Below, piece by piece: positions 53,708 to 64,000 of a stretch of 64,000 nucleotides of DNA (the stretch's first letter is position 1; each line of letters begins with the position of its first letter). Location of the stretch: contig UYJD01000006.1 in assembly GCA_900618795.1 (NCBI GenBank), forward strand, positions 1,224,658-1,288,657, in the 5' to 3' direction. The DNA is from Cyanodermella asteris (lineage: Eukaryota > Ascomycota > Lecanoromycetes > Ostropales > Stictidaceae). Both the position numbers and the translations under genes were made by a program. Under the pieces are notes generated by a model, which had not been told where the DNA came from, ran no database searches, and worked only from the letters and a program-made list of their open reading frames with translations.

Positions 53708-56700
53708 TCAAGACCTTGACCGTGTATGCATAGCATAAAACTGTAATAATGCCTGCAGCACATTCTTTTGGTCGACGGCGTTTTGGCAAGCACACTGCAG
53801 CGTACTGGAATCTTCGAAGTCGAGGATAATGCTGTAGGGCAACTCCTCGCGTTCCTGGTCAGGAACATAAGGCTGCCGAAATTCGGAAATGTGAAATTTC
53901 TTGACGGCAACACGGCTTGTCTTCTCAAGAGTTGAAGCCGCAAGAATGATGTAGCCGTCTCCATCTAGTTCGACATGACGGCGTTTCCAAAGCTAGAAGC
54001 AGCGTTAGCTTAGGTGCAACTTCCAAGCGAGGATGAGTTATGCCGAGAATCAACTTACCAAAGTGTCCGGAAACTGAACATTGAGCTCCCCAACGACAAC
54101 GTTGTTACTGGATTTTGACACCGAGCGAGGCATTGGCTTGCTGGCTGTAGCGGCAGGAGCCCCGTCTCTTGTTGCGGGCCTCGAGATCTTACTATACGAG
54201 CTTGCGCTTGTGCTTGGTGGATCTGGCTCGGGACTCTCCATAATTGGCTCACCAAAGCCAGGACTGGCACGTTCCTTGCGGGGACTGAAAGCACCGCTGA
54301 CACGCTTCATAAGCTTCTTGGCCTTATTCTCCTTCTTTTTATCGCTGTTGGTGCCTGTACTTTCAACGCTGGATTGTCGGCTATGCCCCGTCCTGTTCGT
54401 CTCAGCGCTGTCTCGTCGGCCAGCCCAACTACTAAACGAGGACTTGGTCTTGTGCTGACTAGGTATCGAAGATGAGCCATCGCGGGAGGGAGGGAGGCTG
54501 AAATTCTGCGTTTGGCTATCAGAAGACTTGTGCCGTAAATATGCGGGCATGTTTGCTTGAGGTTGATCGCGAGTGGATTCAGGCGGTGTCGACGAGTCAG
54601 GACGCGTCGTGCGATCTGAGCGACCCATATCACCAGTACCTGCACCATGTACGGTGCCGAACCTACGGGTGAAGATGTTGTTGTTGGGAGATGACGTCGC
54701 ACCTATGCGCCTGGAATCCGTTCCAGAAGAACCGGGCGGCGTGTGAAACGACGATTTTCTTGAGCTGACACTTACAACAGAACCGGCATACACGGGAGCA
54801 GAGCTTGAAGAGGGACCACTCGAAGACTTCTCAAGCGCCTTGATGCGGTCGGCGATACGAGAGCCCACACCGGTTTTCTTAACACCGGAGGGGGAATCGG
54901 GGCGGAAAGTGCTGCTGTTGGAGGCGACTGATGCACTGCGTGTCATCTTCGAAAGGTCAGGCACCGGAGAGAGATGTCTTGGAGGCTCGCTGCTTGGGTT
55001 TGAAGCTGATCTTAATGCGCCTCCCCATATTTGAGGTGGCTGAACAGTAGGATGTCTCTTTGTTCCTGGCGAACCTCCCTTGAGAACTGTTAATTCTCCA
55101 ACTTCATCATCTGGAGACGCCAATTCCGTCGGGGCATTGGCAACATCGTGCACTGGTGTACCTGCATCCAAAGGCTTTGAGACAGTGCCCATTTCGGCTT
55201 CAATGATAGCTTTCATGGGATCTTCTGCCCGTGCGCTCGAACTCAACGTTACAGGCTTGGATACGTGCAAAGGTACAGGCGCCTCTATATTTTCGGATCT
55301 TGCGTCTTCCTGTTTGAGGTCGGAGGCTGGCTCATCTGCTGCTACTGGACGAGGCTCGAGCGGCTGCTGGCCCGCATCATTCGGGTCAAACTTGCTCGGC
55401 GCTGTGACAGGTTCCGCGCTCACTGTGACAGTGCTCGGAGGGTCCTCGGTCAAGCTCTGAGTCTGATCCTCTGGCAAGGTCGCGTCTCCAGCTGGAATCT
55501 GTGAGACAGTCGCATTGGTTGTTTCCGAAGCACGAGGCCTTTGCTCATCACCTCCGTTCTTTGTCGCTTCCTGCGTAAGGTCGGTGCACGCTTTTTCATC
55601 CTCGCCGGCTTCGGCGGTCTGCGAAACTTTGATATCTGGCAGTTTCTCGGTAACGCCTGGGCTCGACTCCAATTCTCGAAGTCTCGAGTCGACAGGCACA
55701 AACGGTGGACTGGTTGGTGGACCGGGGCTTCTTGGAAATGTCGGGGTGATGGGGCTTTTCATCATCGTAATGGGCTGAGCTTCTTCAACATTCGAAGACT
55801 CGAGTTCCTCAAGGAATGACGAAGCTCCAGAGATGGACGTCGAAATGGAAACGTGATTGGAGTGCATGCGCGAGATCTGCGGCTGACCGCTCTCTCGCTG
55901 CGTCGGTTGGGATGAGGCTGGAAACGCCCGATCGCCATTGTGCTCGGCTGCGAGAGGGGTGCGCTCATTCTCTTCTGGAGAATCATCGGGTTTGTGGCTG
56001 GTATCTATCGGTGTCAGATTCTTAGCAGCTGCCTTTGTCCCTTTCGACGCCGTCTTTGCAGCAAGCATGGTGGTTCTAGTGGACTCCGCCTCGGTAGTAT
56101 CGTCCGTCGCGCGCGAGCCAGATTGTTCACCTGCGACTGGAGCCACGTCTTTGCTAGAGTTCTGGTCAGTAGAAGCCAGTTGCAGAGTTGCGGGTCCTGA
56201 GGCAGTGAGATCGGGGAGCTGCGCTGAGCTAGCTGACGCATTCGAGGGTAAGCTTTGTTCTGGTGCTACGATAGACTTGTCAGTCGTGTCATTTCCACCA
56301 TGTCGTCGTTCTTGGGTCTTTTCGGCAGCAGAGACCACATCCTCGGGTGCCCGAAGCGGGAAGTTGACCATACTACCGAGTGTTGGAGAGCTCTTAGTTG
56401 CTGCGTGCAGTTTCTGAGCAGCACCTGTGTCGACATGAGGCGGAGTCGGCCCATTGGCATTTGATCGTTCTATTGCAGCATCTATCGCGGCCTGAGCAGT
56501 CGAAGCAGGAAAGCTTGAAGTTACTGACACCGAAGGACTCGGCTCCGCGGATATAGTTTCGTCGCCTGCTGTTTGTTTTGCTTGTTTTCTCTTCTGCATC
56601 TCCAGAGCTTTCATCAGGCGCATCTTCTCTACTGCTTGTTGCTCGCGAGGGGTCTGCTGGCTCGAGGCCGACCCCTTGCGTTGGCCTAGATTTGCTGTCA

Positions 56701-57927
56701 TTGTCATGACAGTCGCTGCCGTAGAGCCTGCCTTGCTCAGCTGCGTTGCCGACACGACGGAGGCCGGAGCTTGAACAATTGGCCGGTTGCTATACTCGAT
56801 TTCTTCGTATGGTTCGGCGGTCGGAGAGGCTGGGTTGTAGTCGGTTGCCGTACGTGGCGGAGACTGAGCAGAAGGAGGTGGAGTGGGCTTTGGCATGGAA
56901 ACACCCGCGGGAAGGCTTGCTACATTCGTAGGAGCGCTCGGATCCACCGATTGAGACGGACGAGGACCGATCTTGACTTTCGAGCGATACGCGTCAGCAC
57001 TGCTGCTGACCGGAGGCCGTGGAGAAGGAAATTGTGCAAGCTGAGGCTCAAGTGAGGCTTCCGAATCTGGCCGCTTGACTTCTGCTTCCTCATGGCGCGC
57101 CGGCAGAATGCTCCCGTCAGGCCTCTCGAGGGAGTTGTCAGACGGACTTCGGTGAGAGGTCCGCGTGGATGTGATCTTCAAGGCAGCCAGGACCTCATGG
57201 CTTTCTAGCTTCCCAGCTCTTACGTCGGCTAGGAGCTTTGCGGTCCGACTACTCGGTGTGTCGGACCCATCGTCACTTCTCACAGCAACATCACCATTTA
57301 CGGATCCGTAAGCGCTGCTGGATCCAGCCTTGGACGGGTCTCTTTCCAAAGCATTATCGAGAGAAAATGCAGGGGTCGTCAGACTCAGTGCCGGTGACGA
57401 GGGCGATGCTGCGGCAGGTCCGCTCGGAGACGCAGCGGAGAGTGCTTCGTCAGTGAGCTCGTCTGAACTACTTATATGTAGTTTGGTGTCGTGTGGGAAT
57501 TGCGCGGAGATGGCATCAAAGTGCACTTTAACGCGGGCTATGGCACAATGTCAGCAAGCTCTTTCTGCGCCGGTGCCTGTCTCTTCCTTGGCCTACCCTG
57601 TAGCAGACGAGAGGTACCCGTGGGCACATATCGTATCAGAGCCTTCTTCCCGGCATGTGTGACAATTCCATAAAGTGGTGATTTCTCTTCATAGGCGGCG
57701 ATCTTGGCAACTGCCTCAGCAACACCTCCCGAACCATCGCCGTATAACTCGATCTCGTCTCTGGTGGCGTACTTGAGGAGGAACCTGAACCGGCTGTTAG
57801 CTTGCTGTTGTATGATAGTGCGCAACGAAATATGTGCGAGGGGCGCGACATACCATCCGGCAGAGTCTCCCTGCACAGAAGCGGCGACCTGCACGATTGC
57901 TGGCGCATCAAGACCGTTGAGCGACAT
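53708..57927 (-). CDS. ADF-H plus PH domain protein, probable actin-linked scaffold
   Basis: Four exons: 57927-57854, 57784-57597, 57537-54059, 53992-53708; introns of 69, 59 and 66 bases with canonical ends. The product is 1341 residues. The N terminus (about 1-140) is an ADF-H/cofilin-like fold: MSLNGLDAPAIVQ, GWFLLKYATRDEIELYG across the first junction, KSPLYGIVTHAGKKALIRYV, and ARVKVHFDAI across the second. This is the coactosin/Abp1-like type that binds F-actin. A disordered middle of some 1050 residues is rich in Ser/Pro/Thr/Glu with a short coiled stretch near EQQAVEKMRLMKALEMQKRK. The last exons encode a PH domain: VQFPDTLLWKRRHVELDGDG, AVKKFHISEFRQPYVPD, YSIILDFEDSSTLQCACQNA and a final helix QALLQFYAMHT. 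The PH domain would be missed if the largest exon were taken as the whole gene. A link between cortical actin and membrane lipid is inferred. Confidence 0.88.
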
Positions 57928-59169
57928 GGTTTCGAGGCTACGGCCGGTCTCCGTATCACCAAGGCGAGCAATGGACTAAGCCGAGAGAAGAAGCTGCTCG
58001 GAACATGACATTCACTCGGTCAAGCAGGTCAAGAGAGCAGGCGATGCACAATGCCGATGCTACCAGCAGCACGAGGAGAAATACAGGGGCGAGGAAACGC
58101 CAGCCCAGCCGGTGGAGATGTGTTCGGGCAAAAGGTGAGAAAACGATGAAGCTATCCAACTGGCAGCGGAGTCAGGTCGGCCACGGGCCCCCTGCTCGTC
58201 GTGAGATGGATGGAGACAGCCAGCAAGTCCGGGGCAGCCTGCTCAGCCACTCATTGCTCAGATTGCACGATGGTCGAGGACTAGTGAGCGTGCACTCGGG
58301 CCTGCCGGCTTCTGGATGAGGATTAGGTTGCATTGCGCCTGGCGATCTGCTCGATGCCCCTATTCTACACGTATGTTATAGCAGTGCGCCACTCACCACC
58401 GAAAACATCTAGGCCATGGCGTCCCATCAAGCTGCGGACAACTTGCTCTCACTCGACATGCTCCTTGCTTGTCCGAGCTTACCCAACACGCTGCATTTCT
58501 GTGCAACGAACGGCCAAAGCCACGATGCCAGCCGTTCGGAACCCCGATCCGAGCATAAAGTCTGTAGGTAGCCGTTCTTCTGACGGGTTTTGAAGGGACT
58601 AGAATGTTTCAAGAGCAGTTTGGTCCTGATTTAGCGGTGAAACATACGGCAGAGCGGCATCCCTGCCCGTGCAAGGCCGCTAATCTCTGTCATGTTCGCG
58701 TCGGCCGCCGCTGTTTCATCTCCCTCGAGGGCCCTGGAGCCGCCGGGGCAAGCTTCCTGGACCCTCGGGGGAACCCCTCTTCTTCCTTATCGACTTCCGC
58801 GATCGCCCCAGGTGGGTCCACTTTGCTTGTCTCATTGTCTTCTGACAATTCTGTACAAAGATAGCTGTTGTCACACAGAACATAAAACCGGGTATAATCA
58901 ACACGCACTCTCAATCGGGCTCAAATTGTAGTTTGGCTACGATCTCGCTTCGGTTCAATTGCACATTGAGGTTCCAGGGGGAAGCTACTGGCGTCTACTC
59001 TGCAAATCGCTACATGGGCAGTGTCGAACCGTGTTTAGACTTATTGAGCCGAGGAGCTGTGAACATCGGGATTGTGCATTGCCAGGATTTGCTGCATTGT
59101 CTTCGGACTTGGGTCAACTAGCAGCAACGTTAAAGGAGGCCCCTACAAGGTGTCGGCAAACCTCTCAGC
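57928..59169. other. Divergent intergenic region
   Basis: Upstream of the ADF-H/PH gene (minus) and of the OHCU decarboxylase gene (plus). No supported gene; ORFs of up to 104 codons lack domains. Confidence 0.6.
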
Positions 59170-59742
59170 ATGGCAACTACGACCCAGCTACCAAGCATCG
59201 AACAAGTACCAGAAATATCAGAAAGCCGTCATTTTGAAATTCTTGATTCTCTATTCGAGCCGTCGCCGCCTCTGCATCAACAGTGCCAGTCAGTCCTCCG
59301 ACAAAAGCATGAATCCTGGCATGCTCTCATCTACACAGGGGTAGGCCAAGTTCTGCATGGTCTTCACGGTCAATCGCAGCGCGCAGCAACACAAGAAGCC
59401 ACCGCAGCTCGTGAAGTCCTTGACGGTATATTGGCATCCCATCCCAGACTCGGCGCGAAGAAGGTGGACAGCGCAGCGAGCAGTTCTGAGCAAGCGCATC
59501 TACAGTCGGGGGGCTCCGAGGCAGAAAGCAAACGGCTTGCCGAGCTGAACGCAGAGTATGAAGCACGGTTTCCTCCTCTGCGCTTTGTCGTCTTTGTGAA
59601 TGGACGTTCTCGATCAGAGATAATGGGCATCATTCGTGAGCGTATTGACAGAGGTCAGATCGAAGATGAGCGTCGGGAGTCGATCCAGGCGATGATTGAT
59701 ATTGCTTGGGACAGGGCGCAAAAGATGGGTGCCTCGTCTTGA
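59170..59742 (+). CDS. OHCU decarboxylase (ureide pathway)
   Basis: 2-oxo-4-hydroxy-4-carboxy-5-ureidoimidazoline decarboxylase completes the conversion of urate-derived OHCU to S-allantoin in purine catabolism, after urate oxidase and HIU hydrolase. Single exon, 190 residues, normal size. The active-site signature SHPRLGAKK places His91 and Pro92, and SSSEQAHL puts the conserved Glu at 107. The C-terminal FPPLRFVVFVNGRSRSEIM and IIRERI helices complete the family pattern. The C terminus (GASS) has no clear PTS1, so peroxisomal targeting is not supported. It converges on the mL38 gene 68 bases away. Confidence 0.93.
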   Translation: MATTTQLPSIEQVPEISESRHFEILDSLFEPSPPLHQQCQSVLRQKHESWHALIYTGVGQVLHGLHGQSQRAATQEATAAREVLDGILASHPRLGAKKVDSAASSSEQAHLQSGGSEAESKRLAELNAEYEARFPPLRFVVFVNGRSRSEIMGIIRERIDRGQIEDERRESIQAMIDIAWDRAQKMGASS

Positions 59743-59810
59743 AGGAGGCGATATGCCTGTCAATATTGATACATCGAAGATATATAATGTACAATCGCCC
59801 AGCTCGCCGT

Positions 59811-61148
59811 CTATCTGTGACCTCGGTATCTGGCGGTGTCTCGCTTCTTGGGTGGCAGCTTCTCGCCACGCTTCCTCTTCAGCTCGACATCGACGCCTTC
59901 GATGCCGTGTCTGTGCATGACACCAGCCATCCAGTCATCCCACACCGTCCTAAACAAGTGGAATCCGACAGGGTACATTCCGTATTTAGCGCGGAACCAT
60001 CTGAAGGACAGTCCGTCGCGTCTGATCTCTTCCTTCATCGCTTGAACGTTCATCTCTTTTCCCATGACCGTCTCGCCAGTTGTGCCAGCCTTAACCTCAG
60101 ATGGATCCAGCCGTCCGGGCTGTTCAAACACAAATACGCAGAGTCGATGGTACGGCGAGCCTTTCTGTGCCGTCGGAGGAACCCATCCGTGGACAATGTG
60201 TTCTGCTGATAGTCTTGTCAAAGCCACGTGTGGCTTGTTCGGCTCGACGATGATGTTTGAGGCCAAGAAGTGGCAGCGGGAGGTGAAGGTATCGTTCTCG
60301 AAATCGGGAACGTCTGGGTCAACGACCAGTATCGTATAGTATCGTGGTCCTTGATTGAACGCCTGTATCTTCAAAGCGGGAGGGATTTCGGAAAGCAAGG
60401 AGGGAGCGAATTCTCCAGGAAAGACGTCGCGTTGACGGAAGGCAAGGCGCACCTCGACCGTCGGGTCAAGATGAGGACAGACGTCAGGCACAACGTGCAT
60501 CGTCTCAATTCTCTGGACGAGAAGCTTGCGGTTGTATGAGCGCCATTTCTGGTCGGCAAGATAGCGGTAAATAGGCTTGTCCATGTCGCCTGCAATGCGT
60601 TAGTATTTGTACCTTCATCAAAGTCTGCTTTGGTCCTCACCTTGCCCATCCTCGAATCGCCTCTTGATCATGGGGTCATTGATGTCGGTCTGGACCTTGA
60701 GGTATTCCAGGTGCTTCCGCAAAGCCATAAGCCTGCCCTTCTGTGTGACCTCGCCCCCGGGCGACTTTGCGAAACTCTCCTCGAGTCTCGCAATCCGCGC
60801 CTTCTCGGCCTCAACTTTCTTGAGCTTCAATTCTCGGTCCGCAGCCAATACCTGGCGTGCCTCCTGGAAACATTGGTACGGGAGCTGCTCAAACGGCAGA
60901 CCTTCCTGTTGCCTGAGCGCGGCTCTTCGTCTTCTGGAGCCAAGCGGGTTGACCCTCGCTTTCCTCAATTGCTTCAGCTCCTTGAGTGTCGCTGCCTTTT
61001 CGGGGTGTGGTAGATCTGAATTCGGTGCTGGAGCTTGTGCTTCGGTCCCAGCTTGCCGCGGTGCTGAGAGGCTGTAGGCCCGGACGAATTGAACGCAAGA
61101 GGCGACCTGTGACCGCGAGCCTGGCCGACACACTCTGTTCAATGACAT
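59811..61148 (-). CDS. MRPL35: Mitochondrial large-subunit ribosomal protein mL38 (PEBP fold)
   Basis: Yeast Mrpl35 / mammalian mL38 orthologue. Exon 1 is 61148-60641; the phase-1 intron is 60590-60640 (GTGAGG, branch ACTAACG, GCAG); exon 2 is 60589-59811. The product is 428 residues. The start at 61148 gives MSLNRVCRPGSRSQVAS, an Arg-rich, acid-free presequence with FVRAYS as a likely cleavage zone; an upstream frame extension has no ATG context advantage. A charged helical segment (ADRELKLKKVEAEKARIARL) leads to the PEBP-like domain with VVDPDVPDFENDTF and HFLASNI. The C-terminal basic tail (KRKRGEKLPPKKRDTARYR) suits rRNA contact. Confidence 0.93.
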
Positions 61149-62098
61149 ACTGCTCGCCGTTGCCCAAGAGCGCGTTGAAGGTGATTTGCCTCGTGTAAAG
61201 TCGCCGCGAGAGCTCCGCAACTTTTCCCGGCATGCCAAGAAATTGGACGATCCGCGCTTTCGAACAGTTATCTTGTTGCGGCCAAACAGAGCAGCCCGGC
61301 GCTATCGGCTTTTGCACGATATCACATTGATGCCGACGGATGAATTGACTTGTACACGGCGTCACTGCAGTGGACCTCCACCTACCTTCATTTATCACTG
61401 GCGGGAGGATTACAGCACTACAACGGGCTATGACTTTTGCATGTGGTTTGTTTCTCGAGAAGCGGAAAATCGCGTCCGTCTTGCAATCCAACGATGATCT
61501 TGATATTTGTATCAGAACGACTATCATTCTTTTGATACCGAGACTATATTCCTCGTAATCGCATTGTCCCTGTAGTTCCAACATGTCGAAGCGCTCTGCT
61601 ACCAATGGAACACATCGAAACATCTATTGGCCGTATAGTCACAGCTAGCGGCCCTCGAGATAGCTCCAAGACCTCATTCGAAATTCGATTCAATCTAGAC
61701 CGAAGCTTACTTACCTCATGGGGTTGGTATCGATGAAAGTGAAGGAAATCGTCCGGACCAAGAAGTTTTCGTATTAGCAGACTGTTTCAAGATCTCAGTG
61801 CCGCCTTTGTGCTATAGTAAGGTGACAGATATATAGACTGGGATGCTGGTCTTCACAACGCATCTGGTGTTTCAGTTCTCTACCTAGTACTGCGATCGGA
61901 ATGAGCTCACGGCCAAGCGGCTTACATAAGCACGCAACGCCCACTCTGGCCGCATGTCCCGCTGCAATTGGGAGCTGAGAAGCCGTGTGCATCTCGGTCA
62001 CGCCTGATATAAAAGTCAAATATATTCTTCACGCTGTGGCATCCAAACAATCGTGAGCCGTCATCCTCGACACCCGAGGCGGCTGCTACCATACTCTG
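61149..62098. other. Divergent intergenic region, mL38 and LAA2-like gene
   Basis: No gene seen. It should hold both promoters. Confidence 0.6.
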
Positions 62099-63767
62099 AT
62101 GTCGTCTACACCACCGCCAAGAAGCCCATCGCTGGAACCACCCCGCAAGAGTGTCGAATTAGAGGATCCCGGTGCCCACGGCCTCGGTGAGTTGTTGCCA
62201 AGCCTATGCAGACTTGCTCGTCCTGACCATAAACAGAGGATGCCTCCAGCGAAGACGAGTTTAGTGACGCCAGAGAGGCTCTAGCTTCGCCTACCAGACC
62301 CATCACGCGAGTCGAGCGCGTCGATTCCGGGCCCGCTCATGGCGAGGTTCCAGGCACAGCCGCATATGCACAGAGAGCTCAGGATGCACAACCAGATCTT
62401 ATTGCTATTCGCCCGGACGAGTCTGGCACAGGAAACACAGATGCAGCAGATCGAAGGGAGGCTACCGCAGGGCAGGACTTACCTGGTGGCTCCGCAGAGG
62501 TCCCAGTCCCGAAGACGGTGATAACGAGAGTTGACTCTGAGCCCGCGCACGGTGAAGTCCCTGGCACAAGAGCTGCGAAAATGCGGGCAGCAGATGCGAA
62601 ACCGGATGTTCTTGAAAAGCAAGAGGACGTGCCCAGTAAGTAAGTCCCAGCACAAAGTCCTTTCACCGCGAATGCAATCGAGCACGATTCATTGACTCTG
62701 TATGTGTAGATCCGAGGGTCGGTTAGCGGCAACACATATACCGGACCGGAGTCGGTCTCCAATCGCAGCAGATGGTGGCTTCGGAAACCCTTCATTCGGT
62801 GACGAGGAGGATGAAGGAGACGATGAGGAGTCTTCCGTACAGGCGGTCAAAGCTCCAGCGAAGTCTGTCGCAGAAACCGAAGACCAAGATTTCGGTGGCG
62901 ACGATGATTTTGGAGAAGACTTTGATGACTTTGCTGAGGGCGAAGAGGGCGAAGACTTTGGGGAATTTGATGATGGCTTTCAAGCACCTGACGAGCCTGA
63001 ACCTGAGTTCACCCCAGCACCTCGCGAAGTCTTACCGCCCGTTGATTTACCATACGTAAGTGTAGCTGTAGCTCGCCGACTCCGTCACATGAGTGCTGAT
63101 TCTTTCAAAGCCCGTTGTCGATTTCTCAAAATCGCCTTCACTGTCAGAGATCGAGCAGATGATCTCTCCGCATCTTGCTGCACTTTTCCCTGCCGCCGAG
63201 GCAGCCCGCGATGCTGAGCCTCCAGCTCCGTTGCCTGAAGGCAACACGTCATTCCTCAGTGAGCGATCATATTCTCTATGGCAGCAACTCATTCAACCAC
63301 CGCCTCTCCAGCCTCCCAATTGGGTTCGGTCCAGGACCAGACGACTCTTTCTCGTTTCGCTTGGTGTCCCAGTAGATCTCGATGAGATTCTACCCAAATC
63401 CAAACAAAAGAAACTCGTGTTGCCATACAATCCAGCAGACCAAACTAAATCCGGATCGAAGGCCAAGGATGGCAAAGCTGCTTCGTCGAAAGAGCAACCA
63501 CCGAAACGGACACGCGGCCCACCTCCACCTCCGGAATTCGAGATTGATGAGGTCAAGAAGCTTTGCCGACTGACCGATGCGGATCTTGATGAAATGAATG
63601 ATGACCTATTGCAATCACATGTCAGTGAGCTTGAACGCTTGGCTACAAGAGGCAAAGAAGTTTTACAATACTGGGTGAAGCGAAAAGAGATGGCGGTTGA
63701 CGAGAAAGAGGCATTCGATAGCGTTGTCGAAAGCCTGGTACGGCACGCAAGAAGGGTAAGAAGATGA
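62099..63767 (+). CDS. LAA2-like AP-1 accessory protein (DUF5102 type)
   Basis: Four exons: 62099-62186, 62237-62639, 62710-63055, 63111-63767; introns of 50, 70 and 54-55 bases with canonical ends (phases 1, 2, 0). The product is 497 residues. The N-terminal half has two diverged copies of a unit RVDSxPAHGEVPGT followed by an Ala/Arg/Asp-rich stretch ending in KPD or QPD. The middle is strongly acidic, with aftiphilin-like DFGED, FDDFAEG and DFGEFDDGF motifs of the type that bind clathrin adaptor ear domains. The C-terminal half is the conserved block: SLSEIEQMISPHLAALFP, RSRTRRLFLVSLGVPVDLDE, KQKKLVLPYN, and a final helical region ending RHARRVRR. This layout fits yeast Laa2 (a partner of AP-1 and Laa1 in Golgi-endosome traffic). 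The family call is from memory of the conserved block and not checked by search. Confidence 0.7.
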
Positions 63768-64000
63768 GCGGCCTGACCATCACTAATAGTAAGAGAGCAC
63801 ACTGATGCTATGGACATTCTTTAAACTCTGATGCTCTCACTGTCGTTTACTCTGCCTATCCTGTCGTTGAAACTTTGATTCCCGAAAGTAGCGCCCCCCA
63901 TCTATCCGAGCGCCGTCAGCCTCCAACTCAAGCTTGTCAGATGCCATTTCGTTCGATCAATCCCCATTTGAGCGTTTCATTCGTCACTGAGGAGGACGTG

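Noticed and set aside
1-64000. CRISPR arrays, bacterial operons, phage or insertion sequences
   Set aside because: No direct-repeat/spacer pattern, no transposase or inverted-repeat pairs seen; gene structure is eukaryotic throughout.

Overview
The window is nuclear DNA from a filamentous ascomycete (Pezizomycotina; possibly Dothideomycetes, but that class-level guess is weak). Evidence: single genes on both strands with no operons, short introns (47-153 bases) with GTA/GTG donors, CTRAC-like branch sites and YAG acceptors, and fungal-type orthologues (DNA ligase 4, Dre2, Csn5, Ase1, Nup133, Csl4, a mitotic B-type cyclin, Stf2). Exons were joined by hand; each spliced model reported as intact gives one open frame. 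A 203-base N gap lies at 51381-51583.

Layout. 1-4.7 kb: no recognisable gene, one doubtful coding patch (2.3-3.4 kb) and a degenerate 12-bp tandem repeat (3.70-3.82 kb). 4.7-7.5 kb: a convergent pair, an O-methyltransferase and an MFS transporter, both apparently broken, resembling the remnant of a small secondary-metabolism locus. 8.5-12.2 kb: mitotic cyclin and exosome cap subunit Csl4. 12.2-22.8 kb: gene-poor, with a small unrecognised spliced gene at 13.1-13.5 kb and a C2H2 zinc-finger gene at 16.8-18.1 kb behind a 4.7-kb empty upstream region. 22.8-35.3 kb: DNA ligase 4, a class A DnaJ with a CaaX end, mitochondrial glutamyl-tRNA synthetase, COP9 subunit 5 and the spindle midzone protein Ase1. 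36.9-46 kb: a secreted Ser/Thr-rich wall-type protein, a Pof1-like nucleotidyltransferase, Dre2 and an Stf2-like hydrophilin. 46.8-64 kb: Nup133, an unrecognised 419-codon ORF, an ADF-H plus PH actin-linked protein, OHCU decarboxylase, mitochondrial ribosomal protein mL38 and a LAA2-like (DUF5102) AP-1 accessory protein.

Most genes are unlinked housekeeping functions: cell cycle and mitosis, DNA repair, RNA decay, mitochondrial translation, Fe-S assembly and protein turnover.

The most unusual signal is that two stress-type genes, the DnaJ chaperone and the Stf2-like hydrophilin, each have their initiation codon split by an intron (A|TG). No in-frame ATG exists upstream without splicing, and each intron carries its own decoy ATG with a short ORF. 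Whether this works as a splicing-controlled translation switch is inference; the split codons themselves are read from the sequence.
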